A stretch of 64,000 nt of DNA, taken from the NCBI GenBank assembly GCA_947503305.1, contig CANNDF010000007.1, positions 62,001 through 126,000 on the forward strand, given 5' to 3'. Origin of the DNA: an uncultured Dokdonia sp. GTDB lineage: Bacteria > Bacteroidota > Bacteroidia > Flavobacteriales > Flavobacteriaceae. Under the pieces are notes generated by a model that worked only from the letters and a program-made list of their open reading frames with translations, had not been told where the DNA came from and ran no database searches. Each line of letters opens with the position of its first letter. The first letter of the stretch is position 1. The translations under genes and the position numbers were made by a program. Positions 26,168 to 34,513 of the stretch are shown here, piece after piece.

Positions 26168-27373
26168 TTATTCATTACCCGCTACATAATCTTGTAAATA
26201 GGTATATCGCTCGGTAAGTTTTCCATTTTTTGTCATAAGAGCGCGTTCTAAAATACCGTCACTATCATCCGTATGAAACGCTGGAATTACATATTTTAAA
26301 AACATCTCCCCAAATCCTTCGCTTGCATCCTTTGGTAATTCACAAGGAAGGTTATCAACCGCCATAACCGCAATAGCGCCTGGATGATCTATAGGTACTT
26401 CCTTTTCTGTATTAGGATCATACCCGTAAAAAGGATCGGCTATTGTAGAAGGACGTATTGTACTTGCTACTGGCCCATCAATATCACAGGATACATCGGC
26501 AACAATGTTGATATTAAAATCAGGACGTTTTGCATCTTCTCTTGTAAACAAATAAGGAGCACCATCACCATAGAAATGACCCGCTATAAAAAAGTCTGCT
26601 ACTTGAGCATATTTCATAAAATCACTCTCATAGGGTGACGGATCTTTATAGAACTCAAACTTATCGCCTTTTGCGCCATCCTTACGTTTGTTATATTCCA
26701 TAACGTCTATAAGACAGTACACTGGTCTATCAAATTCTTGTGATAGAAATGCTTCATCGGTCACTTCAGAAATTTGAAGATGATCCAAAATTTCTTTAGC
26801 TCCATGTGCAACCTTTCCTGTTCCAGATAAAATAATCTTTATGTTGGGTAATGTAATTTTATCTAGCTCTTGTTTTACCTCCTCCAGATCTGCTAGGTGC
26901 TCTACTTTTGGTAATTTAAAGAGTCCATCACGTATCCCTAATAGCCTAAAACCATTATATGCGCCTACCAATCCTGCATATCGTCCAAACCCTATTAAAC
27001 GGGCCCCATTTGCTTTTGTAATGACTTCATGGTCATACATTTCTATATTCTTATCAAGAATGGCTTTTAATAGTTTACGATTGTAGGGTTGTTTCTTAAT
27101 CGTATGACTAAAGAAAAAATATTTTTTATTAGAGATCAATGCATCGATAGGCACTTCTTTTACTCCAATCATCACATCGGCATCAGATACTGTATTGGTT
27201 ACTAAAAAATCTTGATTTTTATATGCTTCATCTGGGAAAATTCGAATATCCGAAGATTCTACAACAAATTCAGATTGAGGAAATTGAACACGCGCTTTTG
27301 CTAGCATTTCTGGTGAAAAAACGACACGACGATCTGGTGGATTTTTACGTTCTTTTATAATGGCAAACTTCAT
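26168..27373 (-). CDS. Saccharopine/alanine dehydrogenase-like NAD(P)-binding enzyme
   Basis: 401 aa. The N-terminus MKFAIIKERKNPPDRRVVFSPE matches the AlaDH/PNT N-terminal domain, followed by a Rossmann core with ILSGTGKVAHGAKEIL and the segment NIVADVSCDIDGPVASTIRPST typical of NAD-dependent saccharopine (lysine-forming) dehydrogenases. It probably acts on an amino acid such as lysine or saccharopine. Substrate not provable from sequence. It is divergent from ssrA, with TATATTTG boxes on both strands in between. Confidence 0.82.
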   Translation of the reverse strand: MKFAIIKERKNPPDRRVVFSPEMLAKARVQFPQSEFVVESSDIRIFPDEAYKNQDFLVTNTVSDADVMIGVKEVPIDALISNKKYFFFSHTIKKQPYNRKLLKAILDKNIEMYDHEVITKANGARLIGFGRYAGLVGAYNGFRLLGIRDGLFKLPKVEHLADLEEVKQELDKITLPNIKIILSGTGKVAHGAKEILDHLQISEVTDEAFLSQEFDRPVYCLIDVMEYNKRKDGAKGDKFEFYKDPSPYESDFMKYAQVADFFIAGHFYGDGAPYLFTREDAKRPDFNINIVADVSCDIDGPVASTIRPSTIADPFYGYDPNTEKEVPIDHPGAIAVMAVDNLPCELPKDASEGFGEMFLKYVIPAFHTDDSDGILERALMTKNGKLTERYTYLQDYVAGNE

Positions 27374-27444
27374 AGATATGCTTTGATTTTCGGTTGATTT
27401 GTCAGCAAATAGTTTTGGTATACCTTTTGCTTTTATATGGATGA

Positions 27445-27473
27445 CAAATATATGGGTTTAAGTCCTATATTTG
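27445..27473. promoter_or_regulatory. Divergent TATATTTG promoter boxes
   Basis: TATATTTG occurs on the minus strand at 27445-27452 (towards the dehydrogenase) and on the plus strand at 27466-27473 (towards ssrA). A second weaker plus-strand box, TAGTATTTG, lies at 27535-27543, near the tmRNA 5' end. The -33 partners are not clear. Confidence 0.4.
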
Positions 27474-27486
27474 TGGGCTTGTTTTC

Positions 27487-27500
27487 GCTTTCGCGAAAGC
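27487..27500. repeat. Dispersed palindrome, copy upstream of ssrA
   Basis: Exact copy 56 bp before the mature tmRNA 5' end, between divergent transcription units. Confidence 0.85.
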
Positions 27501-27555
27501 GTACTATAGATTTTCTATAAAGTAATTATAGTCATAGTATTTGTTCTTTATTTTA

Positions 27556-27953
27556 GGGGTCGATTTGGTTTTGACAGCGAGATTAACCAAATGGTAAGCA
27601 CGTCGAGCGCTGGGATATAGCTCGTAAATCTCATATTTCAAACTTTTTAAACGGCGAGAATAACTACGCCCTAGCTGCATAATCTGAATTATAGTAAGAT
27701 TACGCCTCGGTCTACAAGGTAGACAAGCAGGAAGTCACTCAAACACCTTGGTTTGCGGTTTTTGATATAGTGACTTCGTAAAAGTAAACCTAGTTATTGC
27801 AGGATCTTGATGCAATTGCGAAATCTTAATCGAGAATAAGGTAATCCTTGGTAGTTTCTGACCGGTGGTTACACGAAAATTAAGTAGAAACTAAACGTGT
27901 AGAAAGCTGTTTTGTTACTTGTTTGGACGGCGGTTCGAGTCCGCCCGACTCCA
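27556..27953 (+). ncRNA. ssrA: tmRNA (transfer-messenger RNA), one-piece
   Basis: About 398 nt. The 5' end GGGGTCG pairs with CGACTCC (27946-27952) to form the acceptor stem, with one G-U pair. The T arm is GGACGGCGGTTCGAGTCCGCC-like (27925-27945) and the 5' region TTTGGTTTTGACAGCGAG is the usual D-loop-like segment. The tag frame at 27653-27682 reads GENNYALAA then TAA, ending in the ALAA degron. CCA is not encoded. It rescues stalled ribosomes with SmpB. The gene remains whole even though an element is joined to its 3' end, because the element restores the acceptor sequence. Confidence 0.95.
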
Positions 27954-29523
27954 CTTCAAGAGAATTATCATAATTTTTATGATAATTCTCTTTTTTATTT
28001 CCGCTCATATCGCCCGATATACTTGCGATAGCAGAAAAAATTGAGTTCACTCTAAAAGTTCGAACTCTATGGTTTTTGAAGTCATAGTAAATTCCCTCGG
28101 GGAACACCATATATTGCAATGCTCTTTTTGTTTCGATATTACCAGACTCCCATAATGACGGGAGATTCAAAGCGTAATCTATTGCTTTATCGACTGCCTT
28201 TCTAAGGTTCGAACTATTAAATTTGAAGTTTAGTTTTTTACTTTCAAATTCCCGTTTTTCTAGCTCTAATTTCTGTTTAAATTTATCGTATTGCGGTTTA
28301 GTTATCTCTTCAAAAACAAATCGCTCTTCCAATCGTTCCAAACGCTTTTGAAGGTTTTCAATATCAGCTTCTACACGTTTAGCATCTTCTATACTTTCAG
28401 AATTTAACTCGATAAATTTGTCTGTAATGATTTCCTTTAATGGCTCTACAAGCTTTTTATCTCGTAGCTTGTAGTCATTTAAAAAGTCTATGAATGTCTG
28501 GTGTAGTTTTTTAGCGCTTCTATTTTCTTTACTGCCCTTCCTTCTATTTTTATAATAATACAGGTTTTTAGAACGCACTAAATATCCTGTGTAAGGCGTT
28601 TTACATTCAAGAGATTTGACAAATGATTTTAAAGGTAAATTTTCGTCTTCTGAGTTGTAAACTCTGTTATCTGGTCTTGTATAAAGAATGTTGTTAATCT
28701 TCAAAAACAACTCTTGATTTACCAGAGGTTGTTGTTTACCAATCACTATCTCGTCAGGAAGTAATGGACTAATTATTAACCCACAATAGAAAGGGTTTCT
28801 CAGATATTTACTAAAACTCTTTTCAGTTATTTTAAGTCCTTTCTTTTTAAACTTCCTGACGATTTCAGAATTAGCCAAACCAAGATTTGCTTTCATAAGA
28901 AAAGCCTTCCTCAATAGTTTACCTTGCTCATTAATTATGTATTCAGGAGTTTTTCCATTACCAGGATTTAAGTTGGTATAGCCGAATGGTAACGGGCCGA
29001 TGTAATACCCTTTTCTTATTTTTTCTTTCATACCAGAAACACACTTATCCCTTCTCAATTCATTGTCAAATTGAGAAAACATATAATATAAATTCTGCTG
29101 AAAGGATCCTGCGCTTGTAGAGGTATCTACTTCCTGTGTAGCAGATATGGTCACTATTCCCTGCTTTTTAAGCTGATCACTTATATAAGCTCCATTTGCT
29201 CCTGTTCTTGAAAACCTATCATAGGAATACACAATGATATAACCGATATCTTTTCTTCTCTTTACGTAAGTCAACATCTTTTGAAACTGTTTACGCTCAT
29301 CACTTTTTGCAGACTCGTAAGTACCACCAAAATACTCAAGCACTTCTATACCTTTCTTATCTGCAAGTTCTTTGCAATATTTGAGCTGGGTTTCTAGGCT
29401 AGCATTATTCTCTGCCTGTTCCTTTGTAGATACCCTGGTATAAATAACTGCTTTCCCATCTGTTTTGAACTGAATGGATTTGCTTGGTTTTGCAAACTGT
29501 TTAAAGACCGATAAATCTTTCAT
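27880..29523 (-). CDS. Large serine recombinase (element integrase)
   Basis: 547 aa. The resolvase catalytic domain begins AVIYTRVSTKEQ with the nucleophile Ser32 and continues with YSYDRFSRTGANG. A Recombinase domain (about 170-290) follows. The zinc-ribbon region retains only one clear Cys (LECKTPYTGYLVRSKNLYYY), so it is degenerate. A coiled coil lies at about 370-440. It integrates and excises the element. Its last 24 residues (VESGGLEPPSKQ...) are antisense to the tmRNA 3' end, and no stop codon occurs before that. It is the last gene of a leftward operon from 30797, starting 2 bp after the small gene at 29525. Confidence 0.9.
   Translation of the reverse strand: MKDLSVFKQFAKPSKSIQFKTDGKAVIYTRVSTKEQAENNASLETQLKYCKELADKKGIEVLEYFGGTYESAKSDERKQFQKMLTYVKRRKDIGYIIVYSYDRFSRTGANGAYISDQLKKQGIVTISATQEVDTSTSAGSFQQNLYYMFSQFDNELRRDKCVSGMKEKIRKGYYIGPLPFGYTNLNPGNGKTPEYIINEQGKLLRKAFLMKANLGLANSEIVRKFKKKGLKITEKSFSKYLRNPFYCGLIISPLLPDEIVIGKQQPLVNQELFLKINNILYTRPDNRVYNSEDENLPLKSFVKSLECKTPYTGYLVRSKNLYYYKNRRKGSKENRSAKKLHQTFIDFLNDYKLRDKKLVEPLKEIITDKFIELNSESIEDAKRVEADIENLQKRLERLEERFVFEEITKPQYDKFKQKLELEKREFESKKLNFKFNSSNLRKAVDKAIDYALNLPSLWESGNIETKRALQYMVFPEGIYYDFKNHRVRTFRVNSIFSAIASISGDMSGNKKENYHKNYDNSLEVESGGLEPPSKQVTKQLSTRLVST
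27925..27960. other. Probable attachment junction (attL) at the tmRNA 3' end
   Basis: The host ssrA T arm and acceptor end at 27953, and element sequence begins at or near there. The core cannot be defined without the other end, which lies beyond 64000. The tmRNA sequence from 27925 is the likely bacterial half-site. Confidence 0.6.
27958..27996 (+). terminator. tmRNA terminator, inside the integrase reading frame
   Basis: AAGAGAATTATCATAA (27958-27973) pairs perfectly with TTATGATAATTCTCTT (27977-27992), followed by T. On the opposite strand the hairpin is read through as NYHKNYDNS of the integrase. It lies just on the element side of the tmRNA end, so the element may supply the terminator. 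Confidence 0.8.
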
Positions 29524-29524
29524 A

Positions 29525-29698
29525 TTAACTTGTATTCATAAAATGTATGCAAACTACCTCTGCAAGCATTTCTAATTCTTTGACTATTCTCTTTGACTCT
29601 TCTTCCGAAATATCTTCAAATCCAACAAAAGATTTCAACCACTCGTCGTTGTACTTTTCTTCTTTTACTTTTTGCTTTACAGCAATTGCTTTTGACAT
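29525..29698 (-). CDS. Small helical protein before the integrase
   Basis: 57 aa from the ATG at 29696-29698 (a TTG start at 29740 would add 14 residues). Acidic and helical, with EEESKRIVKELEMLAEVV near the end. It ends 1 bp before the integrase ATG, so the two are translationally coupled. It may be a recombination directionality or regulatory factor, but that is position-based only; family unknown. Confidence 0.5.
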   Translation of the reverse strand: MSKAIAVKQKVKEEKYNDEWLKSFVGFEDISEEESKRIVKELEMLAEVVCIHFMNTS

Positions 29699-29820
29699 TT
29701 TTAATTTCGCAATCAATTGCTCCAGTATTTTTGGTTGCAATCAAATCTGAAATAATGACCCGTATGGCCTTCTGGTTTAGCTTTAAGGCTTTTAATCACT
29801 AAACCTCTTGATGTCTTGGT

Positions 29821-30090
29821 TTATTTAACCTTTGTTTTTATGGTGCGATTTATAAATACTACACGACCATCATTTTGTTTTATTTCGATATTTTGATAGT
29901 TATGTTCTTTCAAAATATCTACTATTCTTGTTCGTTCTTCGATACGCTCCGTTCCTTCTATCATATCAATGCGCCCATTGCGTTTAGTAATCTTTAGAGA
30001 TTGAAATGTCTGAAGACGCAACATTTCAATGACTTGTCTCTCTTCTTCAGATAGCGATGCAAACTCTTTTGGTTGTAAATCTTCCTTCAT
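29821..30090 (-). CDS. Small protein downstream of the element repressor
   Basis: 89 aa. It has a likely alternating strand/helix pattern with two similar parts, SLKITKRNGRIDMIEGTERI and NIEIKQNDGRVVFINRTI, each of the form I-x-I-x(4)-GR-(I/V). This looks like a short internal duplication. It starts 2 bp after the repressor gene stop. The function is unknown; a role in recombination control is possible from its position. Confidence 0.55.
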   Translation of the reverse strand: MKEDLQPKEFASLSEEERQVIEMLRLQTFQSLKITKRNGRIDMIEGTERIEERTRIVDILKEHNYQNIEIKQNDGRVVFINRTIKTKVK

Positions 30091-30092
30091 AA

Positions 30093-30797
30093 TTAATTAC
30101 TGTTTTTCTTTTCTAGTAATTGCCTTAGTAAGTCTATTTCGCGTTTCATTGCTTCATCAAGCTTTAGACGCGTTTCAATAAGTTGCTTATCAAGAAGTTC
30201 AAGCTTTTCTTCAAAATACTTCCGCATATCTTGCATTTCAAGTGATTTTGCTTCAAAGAGTTTTTCAAACTTTTTAGTCGCTTGTTTACTTTCTACTTGT
30301 ATAGAGGATATAATTTGAAGAAATTTTTCAACTCGGCCTTTATCCATCTGAGAGATAAAGTTGTTAATCATTGTATTGACTTCTACCACTTCCACGAGAG
30401 TGTTATTTGAACCTGCTTCAGCAGTATTGATTCCTTTTATTTCTCCTTTACCTGCGTGGATGTTTGTAGTATTTGCTCCTGAACTGTTTATTCCGTTTCC
30501 AGAAACGGTAACATTCATAATCGTATCAGGTTTATATTGAAGAGACGTATCTTCTACATAGAAGTAATTCATATCTACGTTGAACGCTTTTGCAAAGTTT
30601 ATCAATGCAATATGTGGTATATGCTTACTGCGTCCTCTAACAGCAGAAATGATACTTCTATTATTGGGATAAACAGCTTTACCTATTGCGCTGTCGTTTG
30701 CTGGCTTTATACCGAGCTCTGTGTTTATGGCAATCACTTCGTCTACTGCTTCTATAAACTTGTTATCAATATTATCTAATAGGGGGTTTTCTTTCAT
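30093..30797 (-). CDS. XRE-like DNA-binding protein, probable element repressor
   Basis: 234 aa. An N-terminal helix-turn-helix (about 25-80: NDSAIGKAVYPNNRSIISAVRGRSKHIPHIALINFAKAF) is followed by a Gly/Asn-rich linker with a possible beta structure (about 90-130) and a C-terminal coiled coil (about 160-230, QDMRKYFEEKLELLDKQLIETRLKLDEA). It faces a small Cro-like gene across a 185-bp control region. It probably controls the recombinase operon and the divergent backbone operon. No LexA-type protease motif is visible. Confidence 0.65.
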   Translation of the reverse strand: MKENPLLDNIDNKFIEAVDEVIAINTELGIKPANDSAIGKAVYPNNRSIISAVRGRSKHIPHIALINFAKAFNVDMNYFYVEDTSLQYKPDTIMNVTVSGNGINSSGANTTNIHAGKGEIKGINTAEAGSNNTLVEVVEVNTMINNFISQMDKGRVEKFLQIISSIQVESKQATKKFEKLFEAKSLEMQDMRKYFEEKLELLDKQLIETRLKLDEAMKREIDLLRQLLEKKNSN

Positions 30798-30894
30798 TCT
30801 TTTTAAAGTGTTGTTTCTAAATTGGTTAGTTATTATTTATTAATTAGATGTAAAATTTGATACCAATAATTAGTATTTGAGCGACAATATTATA

Positions 30895-30958
30895 TATATT
30901 TGGCATCATAAACAACTAAAACGATGTTTAATTTTATAATTAATCAATAAAACGATGT
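30895..30958. promoter_or_regulatory. Element control region with paired direct repeats
   Basis: TAAAACGATGT occurs at 30917-30927 and 30948-30958, 31 bp start to start, about three helical turns. A TATATTTG box (30895-30902) lies just upstream. This is between the repressor (left) and the Cro-like gene at 30983 (right), the expected place for operators. Confidence 0.5.
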
Positions 30959-30982
30959 CAATTATTTTACAAAACTTTTACA

Positions 30983-31273
30983 ATGTATTTACAGTCTGAA
31001 ATTAAAACCGTACTCCTCAAGATGGAAAAGCTATACGATAGCCCCATTACTTTACTAACCAAAACCTCTGGACTATCACGACCAACTGTTTCTAAGTTCT
31101 TTAATAAACAAATCATTAAACCTAGTAGCGTAGAAACGCTATACGAACTTTGTTTGGACCTCATAGAAGCTAAAGAGAAAAAGAGACAAACCTCCTTAAG
31201 AAGAGAGCAGAGTCTTTTTAAGGAATCTCAACGTGAACCCAATAAAAAATCACAGACCACATTAAATCTGTAA
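30983..31273 (+). CDS. Small helix-turn-helix protein (Cro-like)
   Basis: 96 aa. The first 60 residues contain a helix-turn-helix (ITLLTKTSGLSRPTVSKFFN), with SGLSRPTVSKF as the recognition unit, then a Lys/Arg/Glu-rich helical tail. It is divergently transcribed from the repressor at 30093. The gene pair has the layout of a CI/Cro switch. It starts at the ATG 24 bp after the second TAAAACGATGT repeat. Confidence 0.6.
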   Translation: MYLQSEIKTVLLKMEKLYDSPITLLTKTSGLSRPTVSKFFNKQIIKPSSVETLYELCLDLIEAKEKKRQTSLRREQSLFKESQREPNKKSQTTLNL

Positions 31274-31350
31274 ACCCAATGCTATAACAGCAAGCAAGAC
31301 ATACCACTTCACTGACAGTATTTTGCTGAGGTGTGGTTATATCTTACTAA

Positions 31351-32592
31351 ATGTCCATAATACACTATGCTACTGCATTTAATGCTTTAGATACTTATGT
31401 AGAAAACTACAACAGCAACACAAACTCCCTGTCCGAGCAAGTACGACAGGCTATGATTCTCACTACTCGTGAAATCATTAAGATATACTCGCTTTCCCTT
31501 CTTAAAGCAAATAGTATTTCATCTGTAGATTTACAAAATCTTCCTCCTTTAAGAACAAACAATGTTCAACTGGCTAAAAAAGCAAATGCCAGCATAAGAA
31601 CCATTCAAAGACATATTACTCGCTTAAGAGAAGCTAATATCATCACCGCAAAAAAGTGGCGTGGTTCTAAAGCAGATTATGAGCTTTCCATCAATCCAAA
31701 CATCCTGTTAGTAACTGGAAAACAAGTTGTGGATAAAGCAAAAAGTACGCTAAAGAAAACTCAAAATTTAAGTACTGAAAATCAGAATCTTAATAAAATA
31801 CAAACGCCAACTTGTCCTCATACAGATACTAGTAACAATGGTTACATAAATAATATAATAATAGCGGTTGATAAGTTGAAAACAACAACGAGTTCGTTAC
31901 CTCTCACTAGGCTTCAACGGTCACGCAACGCTATTGGTAACACTTTGACAGGATACACAGGGAAAATAGCCCCTAAAAAAAATGATGATGCAGGGGAAAT
32001 AGTGCGGAACAAACGAGTCACAGAGCAAACTGGCGCCGAAATTTCGGAAGTCGATGTGGCTCGTTCCGCCTCCCTATCTGTGTATGTAAAAAGTCTTTGG
32101 AAGCTTACGCGAAATACACTTTACAAAAATCACTACCTCACGCAAAGTCAAGAAAAACGGGCTTTGGAACTATTGCAACTTTGGTACGAACCTGTTTCGG
32201 ATAAGATGCTATCAAAAGTGCATCAAGTCTATGTGGAACGTATCGCAATCGTAGAGAAATACATTGCCAAAGATTCCGAAAGGAGATTTGTACAACTGCC
32301 ACATCAGTACTTTGACCCTAAAAACCCTAGCGGATTTACGGGCACTCGCAAATGGTATTACGACCAGAAAAAGCGAGAACTCGAAGTACAAAAAAAGCTT
32401 ATTCTACACGCCCAAATAAGGCGCTTTCTTAACAACGAGAAGAAAGATACTACAAAGCAAAAGCCTCGCCTTGAACTCTATAAAGCGTGCGAAACACGTA
32501 TTGGAAAACTTGGACAACCAGAACTGGTAAAGGCTTTTCAAGCAGCAGTACTAGACCACAGCACTCACTCATTTTTACAATTCAATACTTAA
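31351..32592 (+). CDS. Winged-helix DNA-binding protein (possible replication or control protein)
   Basis: 413 aa, basic. A helix-turn-helix lies at about residues 68-105 (NVQLAKKANASIRTIQRHITRLREANIITAKKW), of the type used by replication initiators and by RepA/MarR-like regulators. A Ser/Thr/Lys-rich linker with few conserved features follows, then a basic C-terminal helical domain (about 240-410). No catalytic motif is seen. It is the first gene of the long plus-strand run. A GCTTACGCGAAA variant of the dispersed palindrome lies in it at 32103. Initiator is a guess. Confidence 0.5.
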   Translation: MSIIHYATAFNALDTYVENYNSNTNSLSEQVRQAMILTTREIIKIYSLSLLKANSISSVDLQNLPPLRTNNVQLAKKANASIRTIQRHITRLREANIITAKKWRGSKADYELSINPNILLVTGKQVVDKAKSTLKKTQNLSTENQNLNKIQTPTCPHTDTSNNGYINNIIIAVDKLKTTTSSLPLTRLQRSRNAIGNTLTGYTGKIAPKKNDDAGEIVRNKRVTEQTGAEISEVDVARSASLSVYVKSLWKLTRNTLYKNHYLTQSQEKRALELLQLWYEPVSDKMLSKVHQVYVERIAIVEKYIAKDSERRFVQLPHQYFDPKNPSGFTGTRKWYYDQKKRELEVQKKLILHAQIRRFLNNEKKDTTKQKPRLELYKACETRIGKLGQPELVKAFQAAVLDHSTHSFLQFNT

Positions 32593-32595
32593 CAA

Positions 32596-33081
32596 ATGAA
32601 AAACAAAACGAAACAAAATAGCACCATAAAGGCAAAACTTAAAGGTGCTCTAACCGATTTATCCGTAGATATTTTTGGCTATGAAAAAATGGTATCTAAA
32701 AATATCATCAATAGAACTACCTATATCTCAAATCGCATTCGCATTCCTAAAGAACAATTGTTCATTCGCATTTTTCAAGTCGAGCATAAAATCAAGTCAT
32801 TGCTATACGACAAAGACAAACCACTCAGCACCATTCCTACAGAAGACCTGACGTATTTCTTCCTGGACGAACAAACGGCTGCTTTAGGAAGCATTAAAAA
32901 CAAGATTGCTTTTAGCATTAAGCAGTATTTAAAAGATTTCGCGGAAGCGAACCGCATAGACGACCACAACGTGCGCATCTGGATACACGTAAAAGATGAA
33001 AAAGTACACGTAAGGGCCTTTCAAAATGAAGAGTTCATCAAGCAAATCCCACTAAACTCACTTATAAAATACTTCAAATAA
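32596..33081 (+). CDS. Hypothetical protein of the element backbone
   Basis: 161 aa, basic N-terminus, helical with a C-terminal beta section (VRIWIHVKDEKVHVRAFQNEEF). No known family. It starts 3 bp after the previous gene and its stop overlaps the next start by one base, so translation is coupled. Confidence 0.5.
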   Translation: MKNKTKQNSTIKAKLKGALTDLSVDIFGYEKMVSKNIINRTTYISNRIRIPKEQLFIRIFQVEHKIKSLLYDKDKPLSTIPTEDLTYFFLDEQTAALGSIKNKIAFSIKQYLKDFAEANRIDDHNVRIWIHVKDEKVHVRAFQNEEFIKQIPLNSLIKYFK

Positions 33082-33356
33082 TGACACAGAAAAAAGGATG
33101 GAAACTAGGACAAGACTCCTACACAAAAATGATTGTATGGTTCAAAGACGGAAACGTACGTACAATGTACTCCATAGATTGGAAACATAAATTGTCTAAA
33201 ACACGCAGTAAAGAAACAGGACTAGAGCGCTTTCGTAAAAAGATAAAACAATACGGACCACTTGCGGGTACCATTGAAATTTATGACAAGGCAACTGGAC
33301 AACGTATTGCCAAATACTATGAAGGCATACAGAAAGAACTACCAAACATTTTGTAA
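33081..33356 (+). CDS. Small basic protein of the element backbone
   Basis: 91 aa, Lys/Arg-rich, with the pattern WFKDGNVRTMYSIDWKHKLSK and GTIEIYDKATGQRIAKYYEG, suggesting a small beta-rich fold. Family not recognised. It is coupled to both neighbours: start overlapping the previous stop, and stop overlapping the next ATG. Confidence 0.5.
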   Translation: MTQKKGWKLGQDSYTKMIVWFKDGNVRTMYSIDWKHKLSKTRSKETGLERFRKKIKQYGPLAGTIEIYDKATGQRIAKYYEGIQKELPNIL

Positions 33357-34510
33357 TGAGAACAGTAAGAGAACTACAAGCACGATTGCATCCTATCAAT
33401 AAATTTCAAGAGAAATATAATATTGAACCAGATGACAAAATCCACATACTTTATGTAAGTCCTACACTTAACGCCACAGGATATTATAGAATGATAGCTC
33501 CTGCTTTAGAAATTAACAAGACTGACACTCACAAGGCGATTATTACGGGTATTGAAAACAACGACTTTTCCAGAAAACTATCTGACTTTGTTAGTGTACT
33601 CGACGAACAATTAATTATCTGGGCAGACTATATCATCTTCCCAGCACTCTTTAGTGATGTGAGCTACCTGTTACAGGCTATAAAAATCCTTAACCCACAG
33701 GTACAACTAGTTATGGATGTAGATAGAAATTACTTTGCTTTGCCTGTTTCGGTTCCGCTTTCGCGAAAGCTGACACAAGAAAAACTCAAGTGCTTTGAGA
33801 CCAACTTAGGTTTGATGGATTTAGTTACTGTAGCCAATGTGTCGTTCCAAAACTTTCTGCAAAAGTTGATAGCAGACCGATTACCTGAGTCCAATGTTTT
33901 GGTACAATACCTGCCTAGTCTGGTATCTAAATTTGGCTATGAAGAAATGCCACCGCTTAAAAGAAACAGTTCAGAAAAATTACGAATAGGATTCATAAAA
34001 CCGACGGAAGAAGATTTGCTATCCCTTAAGGAAGTACTTTTTAAAATGCGTGCTACTTTAGAAAAAGATATTCAATTTGTATGCCTTGGAAAGCCCCATT
34101 ATTCTAAGGAAGGAGATATACTTCTTAAAGAGATTGATTGTGAATTACACGATACCGTTTCCTTCACAGACTACTTTGAAAAGCTAAATAACCTTCGGCT
34201 TGATATTGCTTTGCTACCTGCTAAAGAAGGGCTTTTTAACAAGCATCAGAACACACAGCTTTTTACTGAGCTATCTGTATTTGGCGTACCTACAATTACT
34301 TCAATTCATCATTCAGCAAAATCTATCCTGAAAGAAGGTGAGACAGGATTACTGGCTAGTGAAGCTCCAGAATGGATTGAAAATATTGAGCTTATGGTAA
34401 AAGACTCAGAAACCAGAGCTCGTTTAGGCAGAAATGCGCTTAAATGGGCTTGGAGATTTCAAAGTTACAATACTAAAAACATAGAGCTACTAACAGAAAT
34501 ATTCATATAA
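33356..34510 (+). CDS. Glycosyltransferase (GT-B, group 1-like)
   Basis: 384 aa. Two Rossmann-like halves: an N-terminal acceptor half (DDKIHILYVSPTLNATGYYRM) and a donor half containing LRLDIALLPAKEGLFNKHQNTQLFTELSVFGVPTITS and a terminal helix (ETRARLGRNALKWAW). The pattern is that of GT4-type glycosyltransferases, although the canonical E-x7-E motif appears degenerate. A glycosyltransferase in a mobile backbone might modify DNA, a structural protein or the cell surface. One exact palindrome copy is in frame (VPLSRKLT). Confidence 0.7.
   Translation: MRTVRELQARLHPINKFQEKYNIEPDDKIHILYVSPTLNATGYYRMIAPALEINKTDTHKAIITGIENNDFSRKLSDFVSVLDEQLIIWADYIIFPALFSDVSYLLQAIKILNPQVQLVMDVDRNYFALPVSVPLSRKLTQEKLKCFETNLGLMDLVTVANVSFQNFLQKLIADRLPESNVLVQYLPSLVSKFGYEEMPPLKRNSSEKLRIGFIKPTEEDLLSLKEVLFKMRATLEKDIQFVCLGKPHYSKEGDILLKEIDCELHDTVSFTDYFEKLNNLRLDIALLPAKEGLFNKHQNTQLFTELSVFGVPTITSIHHSAKSILKEGETGLLASEAPEWIENIELMVKDSETRARLGRNALKWAWRFQSYNTKNIELLTEIFI
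33757..33770. repeat. Dispersed palindrome, in-frame copy in the element glycosyltransferase
   Basis: Exact copy read in the LSRKL frame; the first exact copy inside the element. Confidence 0.85.
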
Positions 34511-34513
34511 GTT

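Noticed and set aside
31274-31350. Weak hairpin between the Cro-like gene and the 31351 gene
   Set aside because: The CCAC/GTGG arms pair only for 4-7 bp with a long loop and no T tract, so it is not convincing as a terminator or operator.
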